From Bacillus sp. (in: firmicutes) (GTDB taxonomy: Bacteria > Bacillota > Bacilli > Bacillales > Bacillaceae), in the NCBI GenBank assembly GCA_031180405.1, contig JAPSLU010000002.1, positions 1 through 64,000 on the forward strand: 64,000 nt of DNA, in the 5' to 3' direction. The notes beneath the pieces are model-generated. The model had not been told where the DNA came from and ran no database searches. It saw nothing but the letters and a program-made list of their open reading frames with translations. The translations under genes and the position numbers were made by a program. Below, piece by piece: positions 9,297 through 19,704 of the stretch; position 1 is the first letter of the stretch, and each line of letters opens with the position of its first letter.

Positions 9297-10688
9297 TTAA
9301 TCCTCTTCTTCTTCACGTTCAAAGTTAGGCATTCCAAACATTTGCCCACCCGCACCTTGCATTTGTCCTTGCATTTGTCCCGGCATTTGTCCTTGCATTT
9401 GTCCTTGCATTTGTCCCGGCATTTGTCCCGGCATTTGCCCTTGCATTTGTTGAGCTGGATTAAATCCATATTGCCCATATGGTGCAAATGGTTGTTGAGC
9501 CATAAATGGTTGTTGACCATAATATGGTTGATGACCATAGTATGGCTGTTGAGGTGGATACCCACCATAAGGCTGTGCCATTGGATAACCATATGGATAT
9601 GGATTGCCAAATTGCGTTGCCGACGGTCCACCACAGCCACAATCTCTTTGATCATACACTGGCGCTACTGCTTGTGGATATGGTTGAGTAGACATGCTTG
9701 CTTGATCTCCATAATCGTAATCATCATCATCATCTGGAGCCTCTCCGTAAGCACCTAATACTTGATTTGGAAATCCTCCAAATCCTGGTCCTGGCATAAC
9801 AGGAGATACAGGCACACCAGCATATGGATTAACAGGGAAACTTGGTCCATAATGAGCGGGTGCTACAGCTTGTGGATAAGACGTCAAAGCTTGTGTTGCT
9901 TGATTTTCATAATCGTAATCATCATCATCGTCCTCAGCAGGGTTTACAGCTGTTGGATATGGCTGAATAGGTGCCATCATAGCTGGATTATATCCATAAG
10001 GCATTGGCGCTGGGTAGTATGGTGGGCATAACCCTGAGCCTGGTAAAACTGGTGATACTGGAACCATATACTGTGGTGAAACAAATTGCGGCTGATGCAT
10101 AGCAGCTTGATTAGGAATGTTCGGCATGTTTGGTACATTCGGCATATTTGCCATATCTTTTAAATCCTCCCCATGTTTTTCTTCTGGTAAGTAATATGGC
10201 TCTTCTTTTTCTTGTTCTGCCTCTACTTTTGTCATTTCTGGTAATACATTTGCTGGCTTCTGTGGAAGTGGTGGATTATCTATGTTCGGCATCATTGCCA
10301 TATTCACCGTATAATAATTATTCACATCCATCCCAGTATATACCGGATGTTGGGCATTAGGTACAGGTGGTATATAAGGTTTTGATGGTTTTTCTGTTAA
10401 AGGTTCTTTTGGAGCAGTATCCTCAACATCAAGTACTGACGTTGGTTTTTCTTTTGCAAATGGATGTTCAGCTATCGGCATTTCATTCTTTATTGGTGCG
10501 GCTTGCTGTAGTGGTGCTTCTTTTTTTACTGCAACGTTTCCAGAAGGTACTTTAATCTTCATACCTGGCATAATTAAATCTGGATTACTCAATTGTGTAT
10601 TCATGCTTTTTAACTCTTCAAAATCAACCCCATATTTTTTAGCAATTTTCCACAGCGTATCGCCTTTTTGGACAATATGAATTTTCAA
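9297..10688 (-). CDS. safA: Spore coat morphogenetic protein SafA
   Basis: About 463 residues starting from a TTG with GGAGGG at good spacing, which gives MKIHIVQKGDTLWKIAKKYG; the ORF track adds 21 unlikely codons. Residues 1-50 form a single LysM domain, followed by a long Pro/Tyr/Gln-rich region as in B. subtilis SafA. That protein is recruited to the spore surface by SpoVID and guides inner coat assembly. Two copies of an acidic segment (EDDDDDYDYENQA and PDDDDDYDYGDQA) precede a tail of repeated GQM(P/Q) units and an acidic end (FEREEEED). SpoVID is encoded in this window at 53 kb. Internal Met codons could allow a short C-terminal form as in B. subtilis, but I cannot identify that start. 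Confidence 0.92.
   Translation of the reverse strand: MKIHIVQKGDTLWKIAKKYGVDFEELKSMNTQLSNPDLIMPGMKIKVPSGNVAVKKEAPLQQAAPIKNEMPIAEHPFAKEKPTSVLDVEDTAPKEPLTEKPSKPYIPPVPNAQHPVYTGMDVNNYYTVNMAMMPNIDNPPLPQKPANVLPEMTKVEAEQEKEEPYYLPEEKHGEDLKDMANMPNVPNMPNIPNQAAMHQPQFVSPQYMVPVSPVLPGSGLCPPYYPAPMPYGYNPAMMAPIQPYPTAVNPAEDDDDDYDYENQATQALTSYPQAVAPAHYGPSFPVNPYAGVPVSPVMPGPGFGGFPNQVLGAYGEAPDDDDDYDYGDQASMSTQPYPQAVAPVYDQRDCGCGGPSATQFGNPYPYGYPMAQPYGGYPPQQPYYGHQPYYGQQPFMAQQPFAPYGQYGFNPAQQMQGQMPGQMPGQMQGQMQGQMPGQMQGQMQGAGGQMFGMPNFEREEEED
9357..9452. repeat. 12-bp tandem repeat inside the safA 3' end
   Basis: About eight consecutive units of a 12-base sequence such as TTGCATTTGTCC or CGGCATTTGTCC encode alternating GQMQ and GQMP. 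The unit length keeps the reading frame, so slippage would lengthen or shorten the SafA tail without breaking it. Confidence 0.85.
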
Positions 10689-10928
10689 TGCTTTCCCTCC
10701 TAAGCGTAAAGATAAATCACCATCACATGAACATGATGGAGGAATGAACATAATGAATTTCTATATGTAAAACAAGAACTCATTATGTTGAACCAACTTA
10801 TAAACAAATCGCATAATGCCATTAATCTTCATAACAATTTATGAGTAAGAAATGACGAATATGATAAAAATGCACATTAAAGTGGATAAACCTTGATGAA
10901 ACCTTTAGGGTTATTAACTTTAAACTTG
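10689..10928. other. safA upstream region
   Basis: Part of the gap between safA and nadA. It holds the safA ribosome binding site and an inverted repeat ACATAATGA / TCATTATGT (10749-10757 and 10783-10791) about 60-100 bases upstream of the start, which could mark a regulatory site. SafA is sigma-E dependent in B. subtilis, but I could not fix a convincing sigma-E promoter here. Confidence 0.4.
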
Positions 10929-11039
10929 AACAAAGCGTTTTTGGTCAGCAACGGTCAATAACTCGTTCTAGAATTAAAGGCGTTCTGTGCCTTCAATTCT
11001 AAATTTGCTGGACCGTAAAGGGGTGCTGAGCTAAACACC
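10929..11039 (-). repeat. Structured intergenic repeat, degenerate copy F (nadA-safA)
   Basis: It reads on the plus strand from GAACAAAGCG through TTGGTCAGCAACGG and GGACCGTAAAGGGG to GAGCTAAACACC. It parallels the better-preserved copies but has many substitutions. Its central hairpin AGAATTAAAGGC / GCCTTCAATTCT around GTTCTGT is intact although its stem bases differ from those of the other copies. Confidence 0.6.
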
Positions 11040-11055
11040 AAAACTTAACAATAAA

Positions 11056-11087
11056 AGGAACCTACCAATAATACGTGGTCGGTTCCT
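11056..11087 (-). terminator. Intrinsic terminator after nadA
   Basis: The stem AGGAACC / GGTTCCT extends by three further pairs past one mismatch. On the minus strand it is followed by a TTTTATTG tail, 13 bases beyond nadA. Confidence 0.75.
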
Positions 11088-11099
11088 CCTATTTATCCT

Positions 11100-12209
11100 C
11101 TATACATTTGCAAGCATTCGATCTAAAGCCAAAACAGCATCTTTCGTGATATGATCTGGTACTGTAATTTGATTGATTACTTCTCCTTTTTCTAACCCCT
11201 CTAAGGTCCATAAAAGATGAGGTAGATCAATTCGATTCATCGTTAAACAAGGGCACATATACGGATTTAACGAAACGATCTTTTTGTCTTGATGATGTTG
11301 AATTAATCGATTAACAAGGTTCATTTCTGTCCCAATTGCCCATTTTGTACCAGATTCAGCTGCTTCAATCATGTCAATAATATATTTAGTCGATCCAGCA
11401 AAATCAGATAAACCAACTACTTCCCGGCTGCATTCTGGATGAACAATAATGTTCATATCTGGCTCTGACTCCCGAATATATTCAATATTTTTTACAGTGA
11501 AATTTTCATGTACAGAACAATGCCCTTTCCAAAGAATCACAATAACATCTTCAACATTACCCTTATACTCAAGCTCATTACGAATCGGGTTCCATATTGC
11601 CATATGCTCTAAAGGAATACCAAGCTCATAGGCTGTATTTCTTCCTAAGTGCTGGTCAGGCAAGAACAGGATTCTTTGCTTTTGGGTAAAAGCCCACTTG
11701 AGCATTTTTTTGGCATTTGATGAAGTAACTGTAGCACCACCATTTTTCCCCACAAATGCTTTAATCGCTGCAGTTGAATTGACATAAGTTAATGGTAGCA
11801 TTGTATCACCAAAGATTCTTTGGAGCTTTTCCCAAGCACGATCTGTTTGTTCAATATCAGCCATATCGGCCATCGAGCAGCCTGCTCTCATATCCGGTAA
11901 AATCACTTTTTGATTTTCTGACGTTAACATATCTGCTGTCTCAGCCATAAAGTGAACACCACAGAAAACAATATACTCTGCTTCTTTGTTTAATGCTGCT
12001 GCCTGCGCTAGCTGTAATGAGTCTCCTGTTACATCCGAGAATTGCACAACCTCATCCTTTTGATAGTGATGTCCAGGAATATATAGCTTCGATCCAAATT
12101 TCTCCTTAATTTCTCGGACTCTTCGTTCCATTTCTTTCACTGTTAAATTTTTGTAGGATTCAGGCATCATTTCTTTTTTTTCATGTTCTAGAATATCTAT
12201 TAATTCCAT
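11100..12209 (-). CDS. nadA: Quinolinate synthase A
   Basis: A 369-residue NadA of the Bacillus type. It condenses iminoaspartate with dihydroxyacetone phosphate to quinolinate using a [4Fe-4S] cluster. Cluster cysteines are visible as MRAGCSMAD (Cys 111), KGHCSVHE (Cys 231) and the C-terminal MCPCLTMN (Cys 319/321). The substrate motif [14 protein letters not shown] is near the N terminus and HPECSREVV near residue 260. It is the last gene of nadB-nadC-nadA and ends at a terminator. The divergent nifS probably provides sulfur for its cluster. Confidence 0.97.
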   Translation of the reverse strand: MELIDILEHEKKEMMPESYKNLTVKEMERRVREIKEKFGSKLYIPGHHYQKDEVVQFSDVTGDSLQLAQAAALNKEAEYIVFCGVHFMAETADMLTSENQKVILPDMRAGCSMADMADIEQTDRAWEKLQRIFGDTMLPLTYVNSTAAIKAFVGKNGGATVTSSNAKKMLKWAFTQKQRILFLPDQHLGRNTAYELGIPLEHMAIWNPIRNELEYKGNVEDVIVILWKGHCSVHENFTVKNIEYIRESEPDMNIIVHPECSREVVGLSDFAGSTKYIIDMIEAAESGTKWAIGTEMNLVNRLIQHHQDKKIVSLNPYMCPCLTMNRIDLPHLLWTLEGLEKGEVINQITVPDHITKDAVLALDRMLANV

Positions 12210-12220
12210 CGTAAATCCCC

Positions 12221-13051
12221 CTATTTTACATTCAAACTAATATCCAATGATTGATATGAATGGGTCAACATTCCTAAGGAAATATAATCAACATTCGTCT
12301 CTCTATAGTCAGCTAGATTATGCAATCCAATGCCTCCAGAAGCTTCAGTGATAATTGATTTTGGTGTTAGTTCAACGAATTTTGCTACTTCTTCAGGTGT
12401 ACGATTGTCGAACATGATTACGTCAGCTCCTGCTTTAATGGCCTCAAAAAGCTGGTCCTCTGTTTCAATTTCCACTTCAATTTTCACCATATGACCTGTT
12501 TGGTCTTTCACTTTCTTAACAGCATTTAAAATAGAGCCTGCAAACGCAATATGGTTATCTTTAATCATGACACCATCATACAAACCAAAACGATGATTAA
12601 AGCCTCCACCACATCGAACTGCATATTTTTCAAACATTCTTAAACCAGGTGATGTTTTTCTCGTATCGCATATTCTAGTATGGTTTGATTTCAAAACTTG
12701 AACCGATTTTTTCGTTAAAGTAGCAATTCCGCTCATTCGTTGAAGTAAATTCAAAATTACACGTTCTCCACTTAAAATAACAGAAACAGGACCTGTTATT
12801 TCGGCGATGATATCACCTTTTCTAAGTTCTATTCCGTCCTGTTTTCTTACCCTTACTTCTAGGTCAGATTGAAATAAGGAATATCCAGCTTGAATAATAT
12901 CAGCTCCTGAAAAAACACCATCTTCCTTTGCAATTATGACAGCTTCGCCTTTAGTTTCCTGACCAAAAATTGTTTGGCTTGAAACATCAATCTCACCAAG
13001 ATCTTCTAAGAAGAACTCCTCCAGCTTTTTCTTTAATTTGATCGTATGCAT
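12221..13051 (-). CDS. nadC: Nicotinate-nucleotide diphosphorylase (carboxylating)
   Basis: A 276-residue quinolinate phosphoribosyltransferase of usual length. It makes nicotinate mononucleotide from quinolinate and PRPP. Clear motifs are the [16 protein letters not shown] block, [10 protein letters not shown] with the PRPP and quinolinate contacts, the [20 protein letters not shown] stretch, IKDNHI, and the barrel strands EVEIE, DVIMFDN and ITEASGGI. It lies 3 bases downstream of nadB and 11 bases upstream of nadA, so the three are cotranscribed. Confidence 0.97.
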   Translation of the reverse strand: MHTIKLKKKLEEFFLEDLGEIDVSSQTIFGQETKGEAVIIAKEDGVFSGADIIQAGYSLFQSDLEVRVRKQDGIELRKGDIIAEITGPVSVILSGERVILNLLQRMSGIATLTKKSVQVLKSNHTRICDTRKTSPGLRMFEKYAVRCGGGFNHRFGLYDGVMIKDNHIAFAGSILNAVKKVKDQTGHMVKIEVEIETEDQLFEAIKAGADVIMFDNRTPEEVAKFVELTPKSIITEASGGIGLHNLADYRETNVDYISLGMLTHSYQSLDISLNVK

Positions 13052-13054
13052 TCC

Positions 13055-14605
13055 TTACACCTCCACAAGCATTTCTAACTTCGTTCGTATTAATTGTTTT
13101 TTTCGCCAGTTAAGATCATCTTGTAATGGATAGTCAATCCGATAGTGTCCGCCTCTGCTCTCCGTTCTTTTTATGGCAGACGTTGCTATCACCCATCCAA
13201 CCGTTAGCATATTAATAACTTCTATATCATTGGTTGTGAAATCCTTCACATTAAAGTCTTGAAAAGAGATTTGTTCTCGAAAAGACTCAAGCCACTTAAT
13301 TGCATAAAGTAACCCTGTTTTCGTTCGTTGAATGCCAACATATGTTGTCATAATTTCTTGTATTTGCTTTTTTGTTGGCAATTCAAGCTTTCTTTTATTT
13401 GGTTTGTCAAATTGTTTTCCTTTTCCGAGCTTTCGAACCTCAAATGATAATGAAGATAGATGGACTGCAAGTCTTTTCCCAAAAATGAGTCCTTCTAATA
13501 GTGAATTACTCGCAAGTCGATTAGCACCATGTACACCTGTACATGCAGCTTCTCCAACTGCAAACAGATTTTTGATATTTGTCTCACCATTTTCATTCGT
13601 GTGTATTCCGCCCATTAAAAAATGCATTCCTGGTGCAACAGGTATCTTTCCATTCGCTAAATTAATTCCGTACCGCTCACATAACCTCGAGATCGTTGGA
13701 AATCTAATTGGAAAGTTTTTAATCATTGTGATATCAAGATATATTTGATTTCCTTTTTCCAGTTCGTAAAAAATCGCTCTTGAAACAATATCTCTCGGAG
13801 CCAGGTCAGCTAGATGATGCACTCTATGCATAAAAGCTTCGCCATCTTGATTCACCAAAATTGCACCTTCACCTCTAACGGCTTCAGAGACCAGTCCCAC
13901 ACACTTTCCATTTATGTGTAGCATTGTAGGATGAAATTGAATAAACTCCATGTCAGAAATCTCGGCTCCTGCCCGGAATGCCATTGCAATGCCATCACCT
14001 GTTATCACATCAACATTTGATGTATGACCATAAACAGCTCCGCAACCACCACTTGCGATAATGATTTTACTAGCAAAATATGACTCTATATCACCTTGAG
14101 CATTTTTTGTATATACACCTACACAAGCACCTTGATGAATCATCAAATCTATAGCCATTTCATTTTCAATCATTTGAATATAAGGCTTTGTTAACTGATA
14201 TAAAAATTGTGTAAGTTCTTTCCCTGTTGCATCTCCACCCGCATGAATCACTCGATTATGGCTATGTGCGCCTTCTTTACCAAGTAATAATTGTCCTTTT
14301 TGGTTGCAGTCAAACTGCATTCCTCTTTTTATCCATTCAATCATTTCTGCAGGACCTGCTTGAACAAGAAGCTCTACATTCGATTCGTTATTATGGTAAC
14401 AACCAGCAGCTAGTGTATCTTCAAGATGATGCTTCCATGAATCTTTTTTATCCACTGCAGCAGCAATTCCCCCTTGGGCGAGCATTGAATTACTCTCTAA
14501 CCACGAAGACTTCGTAATAATCGTCACTTGTTTATGACGGAGATGGTATGCAGCGGAAAGAGCCGCAAGTCCACTACCAATGATAATAACATCTGATTGA
14601 GGCAT
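13055..14605 (-). CDS. nadB: L-aspartate oxidase
   Basis: A 516-residue flavoprotein that oxidises aspartate to iminoaspartate for NadA. The N-terminal dinucleotide fold VIIIGSGLAALSAA binds FAD. SNSMLAQGGIAAA and HAGGDATGKELTQFL follow, then FIQFHPTML, SEAVRGEGAILV, and the catalytic region LADLAPRDIVSRAI. HFLMGGIHTNENGETN and GANRLASNSLLEGL are typical of the fumarate reductase/aspartate oxidase family. It is the first gene of the nad operon, preceded by GGAGGG, and divergent from nifS. Confidence 0.97.
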   Translation of the reverse strand: MPQSDVIIIGSGLAALSAAYHLRHKQVTIITKSSWLESNSMLAQGGIAAAVDKKDSWKHHLEDTLAAGCYHNNESNVELLVQAGPAEMIEWIKRGMQFDCNQKGQLLLGKEGAHSHNRVIHAGGDATGKELTQFLYQLTKPYIQMIENEMAIDLMIHQGACVGVYTKNAQGDIESYFASKIIIASGGCGAVYGHTSNVDVITGDGIAMAFRAGAEISDMEFIQFHPTMLHINGKCVGLVSEAVRGEGAILVNQDGEAFMHRVHHLADLAPRDIVSRAIFYELEKGNQIYLDITMIKNFPIRFPTISRLCERYGINLANGKIPVAPGMHFLMGGIHTNENGETNIKNLFAVGEAACTGVHGANRLASNSLLEGLIFGKRLAVHLSSLSFEVRKLGKGKQFDKPNKRKLELPTKKQIQEIMTTYVGIQRTKTGLLYAIKWLESFREQISFQDFNVKDFTTNDIEVINMLTVGWVIATSAIKRTESRGGHYRIDYPLQDDLNWRKKQLIRTKLEMLVEV

Positions 14606-14627
14606 AACACCCTCCTGTAATTTACAC

Positions 14628-14675
14628 CTGTCTTGACACCTATATTTACATAAATTTAAAATAATGACAAGAGTT
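14628..14675. promoter_or_regulatory. Divergent nadB/nifS promoters with candidate NadR operator
   Basis: For nifS, TTGACA (14633-14638) and TAAAAT (14657-14662) are 18 bases apart. On the minus strand TTGTCA with a weak AAATAT fits a nadB promoter. The promoter region carries TGTCTTGACA and, inverted, CTTGTCATT, so a TCTTG(A/T)CA half-site occurs on each strand. The repressor gene nadR is in the nifS operon, and this gap is the known control point in B. subtilis, so the repeated half-sites are plausible NadR operators. That assignment is inferred. Confidence 0.55.
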
Positions 14676-14721
14676 TTTATTTTATAACTGTTAGATTAAA
14701 AGAATGCTAGGAGTGAAGGTA

Positions 14722-15846
14722 TTGATTTATTTAGATTACGCAGCAACTACACCAATGAGTGAAAATTCACTTAGTATATATGTCAAAGCCGCGAATAATG
14801 CCTTTGGCAATAGTAGTAGCCTCCATGATATCGGTGATATTTCAGCTAGAACCCTCACCGCCTCTAGGAAAATAATTGCCAATAGTATTAACGGGAATGA
14901 GAAGGGGATTTTTTTTACAAGTGGTGGAAGTGAAGCAAATATAGTAACGATTCAATCATTATTAAATGGTATTAATCCAAGCAAAAAACATATTATTACA
15001 TCCGGAAATGAACATTCCTCTCTTCATACCTTTTTTAAAAAACTTGAAGCAGTGGGTTATGATATCACTTTTTTACAATTAAATTACCAAGGAGTGATTT
15101 CGCTTGAACAGGTACAAAAAGCGTTAAAATATGAAACAGCTTTAGTTTCTATTCAGCATGGAAACTCTGAAATCGGTGCAATTAACCCTATCGAAGAAAT
15201 TGGTGCGTTTTTAAAAGAAAAAGAAGTTATTTTTCATAGTGATTGTGTTCAAACTTTCGGGAAAATTCCTCTTGATGTCAAACATATCGATGCTATTAGC
15301 ATCTCAAGCCATAAAATATATGGACCAAAAGGAGTGGGAGCAGCCTATATTAACCCGTCTGTACATTGGCTGCCTATGATTCAGGGAACAACACATGAAT
15401 CAGGCTTTCGCCCTGGAACTGTTGACGTGCCAGGTATAGCAGCTTTTGCAACTGCTGTGAAAGATATCCAGTTATCTCAACAACATTACTATAACCATTT
15501 TGTCAAATTAAAAAATCTCTTTACAGAGTTAATAGCACCTTATACAGATATAATTAAAATCGTAAGCTCACATTTACCTCAATCCTTACCAAACATTATC
15601 CCATTACTTGTTGAAGGGATTGAAGGTCAATATATTATGTTAGAATGCAATCGTTATGGCTTTGCGATCTCAACTGGAAGTGCCTGTCAAGTCGGCATGC
15701 AAGCCCCATCCCGCTCTTTACTGGCATTAGGTTATAATGAACAACAAGCAAAACAATATGTTAGAATTTCATTAGGGAAAGACACAACTTCTGAACAAAT
15801 AGAAGAATTTGTAAAAGTACTCATCAAAATAATAAACAACTACTAA
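14722..15846 (+). CDS. nifS: NifS-type cysteine desulfurase of the nad locus
   Basis: About 374 residues from the TTG at 14722, which has AGGAG 8 bases upstream and gives the conserved start IYLDYAATTPMS; the ORF track begins at an ATG that overlaps this ribosome binding site. This is a PLP enzyme of class V: the lysine lies in SSHKIYGPKGVGA, and the sulfur-carrying cysteine in STGSACQVGMQAPS, with HGNSEIGAINP upstream. It releases sulfur from cysteine as a persulfide. In B. subtilis the homologue beside nadB is needed to build the NadA cluster, and the arrangement here is the same. Confidence 0.93.
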   Translation: MIYLDYAATTPMSENSLSIYVKAANNAFGNSSSLHDIGDISARTLTASRKIIANSINGNEKGIFFTSGGSEANIVTIQSLLNGINPSKKHIITSGNEHSSLHTFFKKLEAVGYDITFLQLNYQGVISLEQVQKALKYETALVSIQHGNSEIGAINPIEEIGAFLKEKEVIFHSDCVQTFGKIPLDVKHIDAISISSHKIYGPKGVGAAYINPSVHWLPMIQGTTHESGFRPGTVDVPGIAAFATAVKDIQLSQQHYYNHFVKLKNLFTELIAPYTDIIKIVSSHLPQSLPNIIPLLVEGIEGQYIMLECNRYGFAISTGSACQVGMQAPSRSLLALGYNEQQAKQYVRISLGKDTTSEQIEEFVKVLIKIINNY

Positions 15847-15881
15847 AAACATGATGGATACGATGGAAAGGAACTGTTTTA

Positions 15882-16427
15882 ATGAGCTCTGAAAAATTAT
15901 TAGGAGAAGAACGAAGAAATCTCTTATTAGATAAGTTAATGAAGGCTGACCAACCTATTACAGGAGGAGAACTTGCGACATTTGCCAGTGTAAGTAGGCA
16001 GGTTATTGTTCAAGATATTTCTCTATTAAAAGCAAAAAACCACCCCATCATCGCAACAAGTCAGGGGTATGTATACCTTGAGAATAACCAAAAGAAAAAT
16101 CAATTGATCGAACGGATCATTGCATGTAATCATATACCTGAACAAACAAAAGAAGAATTAACAATCATAGTCGATCACGGTGTATTTGTAAAGGATGTGA
16201 TTGTTGAGCATCCTGTATATGGTGACTTAACAGCTTCCATCAGGGTTGGAAACCGAAATGAAGTAGAAGAATTCATGAAAAAAATTAATCAGCATAATGC
16301 ATCCTATCTCTCGCAATTAACAGAAGGTTTGCATTTACACACGCTGCAAGCAGATACAATCGAAAAACTTGATCGTGCTTGTGCTGATTTAAGTAAAGCA
16401 GGCTTCTTGGTCAAGGAAGATTTTTAA
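15882..16427 (+). CDS. nadR: Niacin-responsive transcriptional repressor NadR/NiaR
   Basis: A 181-residue regulator with an N-terminal helix-turn-helix (about residues 10-60, ELATFASVSRQVIVQDISLLKA) and a C-terminal 3H domain with conserved histidines (IVDHGVFVKDVIVEHPVYGDL and LTEGLHLHTL) that binds niacin and metal. It matches YrxA (NadR/NiaR) of B. subtilis, which represses nadBCA and nifS-nadR when nicotinate is present. It follows nifS by 35 bases and ends at a terminator facing pheA. Confidence 0.93.
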   Translation: MSSEKLLGEERRNLLLDKLMKADQPITGGELATFASVSRQVIVQDISLLKAKNHPIIATSQGYVYLENNQKKNQLIERIIACNHIPEQTKEELTIIVDHGVFVKDVIVEHPVYGDLTASIRVGNRNEVEEFMKKINQHNASYLSQLTEGLHLHTLQADTIEKLDRACADLSKAGFLVKEDF

Positions 16428-16450
16428 GTATAATTAGTTAAAAGGTAATA

Positions 16451-16481
16451 AGCCTCAAATAGCATCGACCCATTTGAGGCT
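16451..16481. terminator. Terminator between nadR and pheA
   Basis: The perfect 10-bp stem AGCCTCAAAT / ATTTGAGGCT has an 11-base loop and sits between two convergent genes. The T-rich tail is better on the minus strand (TTATTACCTTTT). Confidence 0.7.
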
Positions 16482-16515
16482 CATCTTGCCTATATACAAA
16501 TTCATTACGTTAAGA

Positions 16516-17400
16516 TTAAACCTCTTCTTCAATTCCTTGACGAATAAAATATGCTTCGTAAGTGCCCAGAAGTTTTACACCACATCCTAGTGCCTCTAAC
16601 TCTGCAATTGCTCCTGGTATGAGGACTTCATCTATTTTCATATCAATATCAATAATAAAAAAGTAATTTCCCAAACCAGTTTTCATAGGCCTAGATTCAA
16701 TTTTAGATAAGTTAAGCTTGCGCCAAGTGAAAGCTGATAAAACTTGATGCAATGCACCAGATTGATCAGATGGTAATGTGATCATTAATGTTGTTTTCTC
16801 TTTTTCTGGGGAGAGCTTTGTGCTTGGATATTTCCCATCAATGGTCGGATGTACGATCGCAAAACGGGTATGATTATAATGATAATCATGGATATTTGCT
16901 TGAACAATTTCTAATCCATATTCATTAGCAGCAAGTTTATTCGCGATTGCAGCCACTAATTCTTTAGGATGAGTGCTTACGTAATGAGCTGCCGCACCTG
17001 TAGATGTTGCATAATCATATGTAATTCCTTTAAAGCACTTATGTAGAAACTTATGACATTGCGCTATTGCATGAGAATGAGAATAAACTCGTGTAATGTT
17101 TTTCCAAGCTTCCTTATTTGTTGGATGTACCATAAAATGCTGTTCAATTGGTGAAACAATCTCACCTACGATATATAATGGCTGTTCATGGATTAAATAA
17201 TCAAGCGTTAAGTTAACCGATCCTTCAAGTGCATTTTCAGTCGGAACAACTGCAATATCGATCTCACCCTCTGCAACCGCATCAATACATTGAGGAATAG
17301 TCGAATAAGCAATCTGCTCGATATCCTCCCCAAAGTATGATTGCACAGCTAAGTGGGTAAATGTTGCTCTTGGGCCTAAAAACCCTACTTTAATTGACAA
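16516..17400 (-). CDS. pheA: Prephenate dehydratase
   Basis: A 294-residue monofunctional dehydratase making phenylpyruvate for phenylalanine synthesis. The catalytic domain carries VGFLGPRATFTHLAV, AVVPTENALEGSVN and the TRFAIV segment with its essential threonine. A C-terminal ACT domain for feedback control contains GALHQVLSAF and ESRPMKTGLGNYFFIID. The start is TTG with GGAG upstream. It lies 14 bases after pheB, as in B. subtilis. Confidence 0.95.
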   Translation of the reverse strand: MSIKVGFLGPRATFTHLAVQSYFGEDIEQIAYSTIPQCIDAVAEGEIDIAVVPTENALEGSVNLTLDYLIHEQPLYIVGEIVSPIEQHFMVHPTNKEAWKNITRVYSHSHAIAQCHKFLHKCFKGITYDYATSTGAAAHYVSTHPKELVAAIANKLAANEYGLEIVQANIHDYHYNHTRFAIVHPTIDGKYPSTKLSPEKEKTTLMITLPSDQSGALHQVLSAFTWRKLNLSKIESRPMKTGLGNYFFIIDIDMKIDEVLIPGAIAELEALGCGVKLLGTYEAYFIRQGIEEEV

Positions 17401-17414
17401 CTGTCTTCAACTCC

Positions 17415-17858
17415 TTATGCTCCCTGACCTAATATTTCTACTTTATCAACAAATTCTAAACGCCTTAACTTTGCCATCAGATGATTAATATCTTCATTCA
17501 TTCCATTTGTATTAAGAGATAATGTCACATTTGCTCTCCCCTGAATTGGAATCGTCTGATGTATAGTTAACACATTACAACCTGCATTTGCTACAACTGA
17601 TAATAGTTGTGAGAGTGTGCCACTTCGATCTTCTAAATGAAAAAAAAGAGTGATTAATTTTTCTTTTACAATTGTATGGAAAGGGAAGACAGCATCACGA
17701 TATTTATAAAAAGCACTTCGACTCATATCTACACGCTGAACCGCTTCAGCTACTGAGTCAACCTTGCCTCTTTCAATTAATTTTTTTACCTCGAGCGTTT
17801 TTTTCATCGCTTCAGGCAGTATATCTTCTCTTACTAAATAAAAGGTGTCATCCTTCAT
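17415..17858 (-). CDS. pheB: ACT domain protein PheB
   Basis: A 147-residue protein with an N-terminal helical region containing a helix-turn-helix-like segment ([21 protein letters not shown]) and a C-terminal ACT domain (residues about 72-147, [30 protein letters not shown]). It is the PheB/YszB family found upstream of pheA in bacilli. It is sometimes annotated as a chorismate mutase, but no chorismate mutase fold is evident, so a regulatory role is more likely. Confidence 0.9.
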   Translation of the reverse strand: MKDDTFYLVREDILPEAMKKTLEVKKLIERGKVDSVAEAVQRVDMSRSAFYKYRDAVFPFHTIVKEKLITLFFHLEDRSGTLSQLLSVVANAGCNVLTIHQTIPIQGRANVTLSLNTNGMNEDINHLMAKLRRLEFVDKVEILGQGA

Positions 17859-17990
17859 GATTTCCCTCCCACATTTTTCTCAATGTAGATAATTTATCAC
17901 AATATTGGCTAAATTTCTTCTCTTTTTCTAAGAAAAACGTAAGATTTGTCTAAATTAAGTTGAATTTCAGTAAATCTTTGTTCTATGTAA

Positions 17991-18220
17991 AGGCTGTTTT
18001 CGCATACTTTGTTGTTTTTAATGGAGTTAATGGTGAAAATTTGTTCGTTCCATTGCGCTCCAGACACTCGCTTTCCGCGGGGAGGAAGCCAAGCCTCCTC
18101 AGCTTCTCCTGCGGGGTTTCGGCCTTTCCTCTTCTGCCACAGGAGTCGAGTGTCTTCCGCCCATTTCACTTTAGAGTAAAAAATAGTTTTCAAAAGAAAC
18201 AATCTTTGCGAAAACAGCCT
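17991..18220. mobile_element. MITE-like element 2 with GC-rich core
   Basis: A 230-bp element with perfect 14-bp terminal inverted repeats (AGGCTGTTTTCGCA / TGCGAAAACAGCCT) and a 6-base direct repeat ATGTAA on both sides (17985-17990 and 18221-18226), extendable to CTATGTAAA if end bases are counted. The core is unusually GC-rich (CACTCGCTTTCCGCGGGG and a near-inverted copy of the GACACTCG motif), unlike the surrounding DNA. The core sequence resembles a dispersed repeat I recall from many Bacillaceae genomes. It encodes nothing convincing and fills most of the pheB-obg gap. Confidence 0.8.
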
Positions 18221-18230
18221 ATGTAAAAAA

Positions 18231-18253
18231 GAGAGCCTAATTTCAGCCCTCTT
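18231..18253 (-). terminator. Intrinsic terminator after obg
   Basis: On the minus strand AGAGGGCT pairs imperfectly with AGGCTCTCT and is followed by TTTTTT. It lies just beyond the obg stop, and its T-tract borders MITE-like element 2. Confidence 0.6.
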
Positions 18254-18268
18254 CATACATTTCTTATT

Positions 18269-19567
<1,299 letters not shown>

Positions 19568-19580
19568 CTAAATACCTGAT

Positions 19581-19704
19581 AAGAAAAGCGCAAGGCGCTA
19601 AGCTTCGGCGAATAGCATAAAGCGAATAGGGAAAGAATGTGTTCTTTGCCTTCAATTCCTATTTGACTTATGACCTCGAGCCGATGGCGCCTGGAGCTAG
19701 ACAC
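19581..19704 (-). repeat. Structured intergenic repeat, copy B (spo0B-obg)
   Basis: It runs on the plus strand from GAAAAGCGCAAGGCGC to GAGCTAGACAC. It has the conserved GTTCTTTGCCTTCAATTC centre, a CGAATAGG / CCTATTTG hairpin, and CTTATGACCTCGAG towards the right. Its outer end overlaps the spo0B stop codon, and its other end lies about 20 bases before the obg ribosome binding site. Confidence 0.75.

Noticed and set aside
9357-9452. Short regular repeats resembling a CRISPR array
   Set aside because: Units are 12 bases with no spacers and encode the SafA tail in frame.
9197-9655. ORF with repeated KCKDKCRDKC units (and similar plus-strand ORFs of repeated LHLSLHLS)
   Set aside because: It is an out-of-frame reading of the 12-bp repeats in safA; SafA has a clear LysM start and ribosome binding site.
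17909-18256. ORFs in the pheB-obg gap on both strands
   Set aside because: They lie across the MITE, lack ribosome binding sites and look like no known protein.
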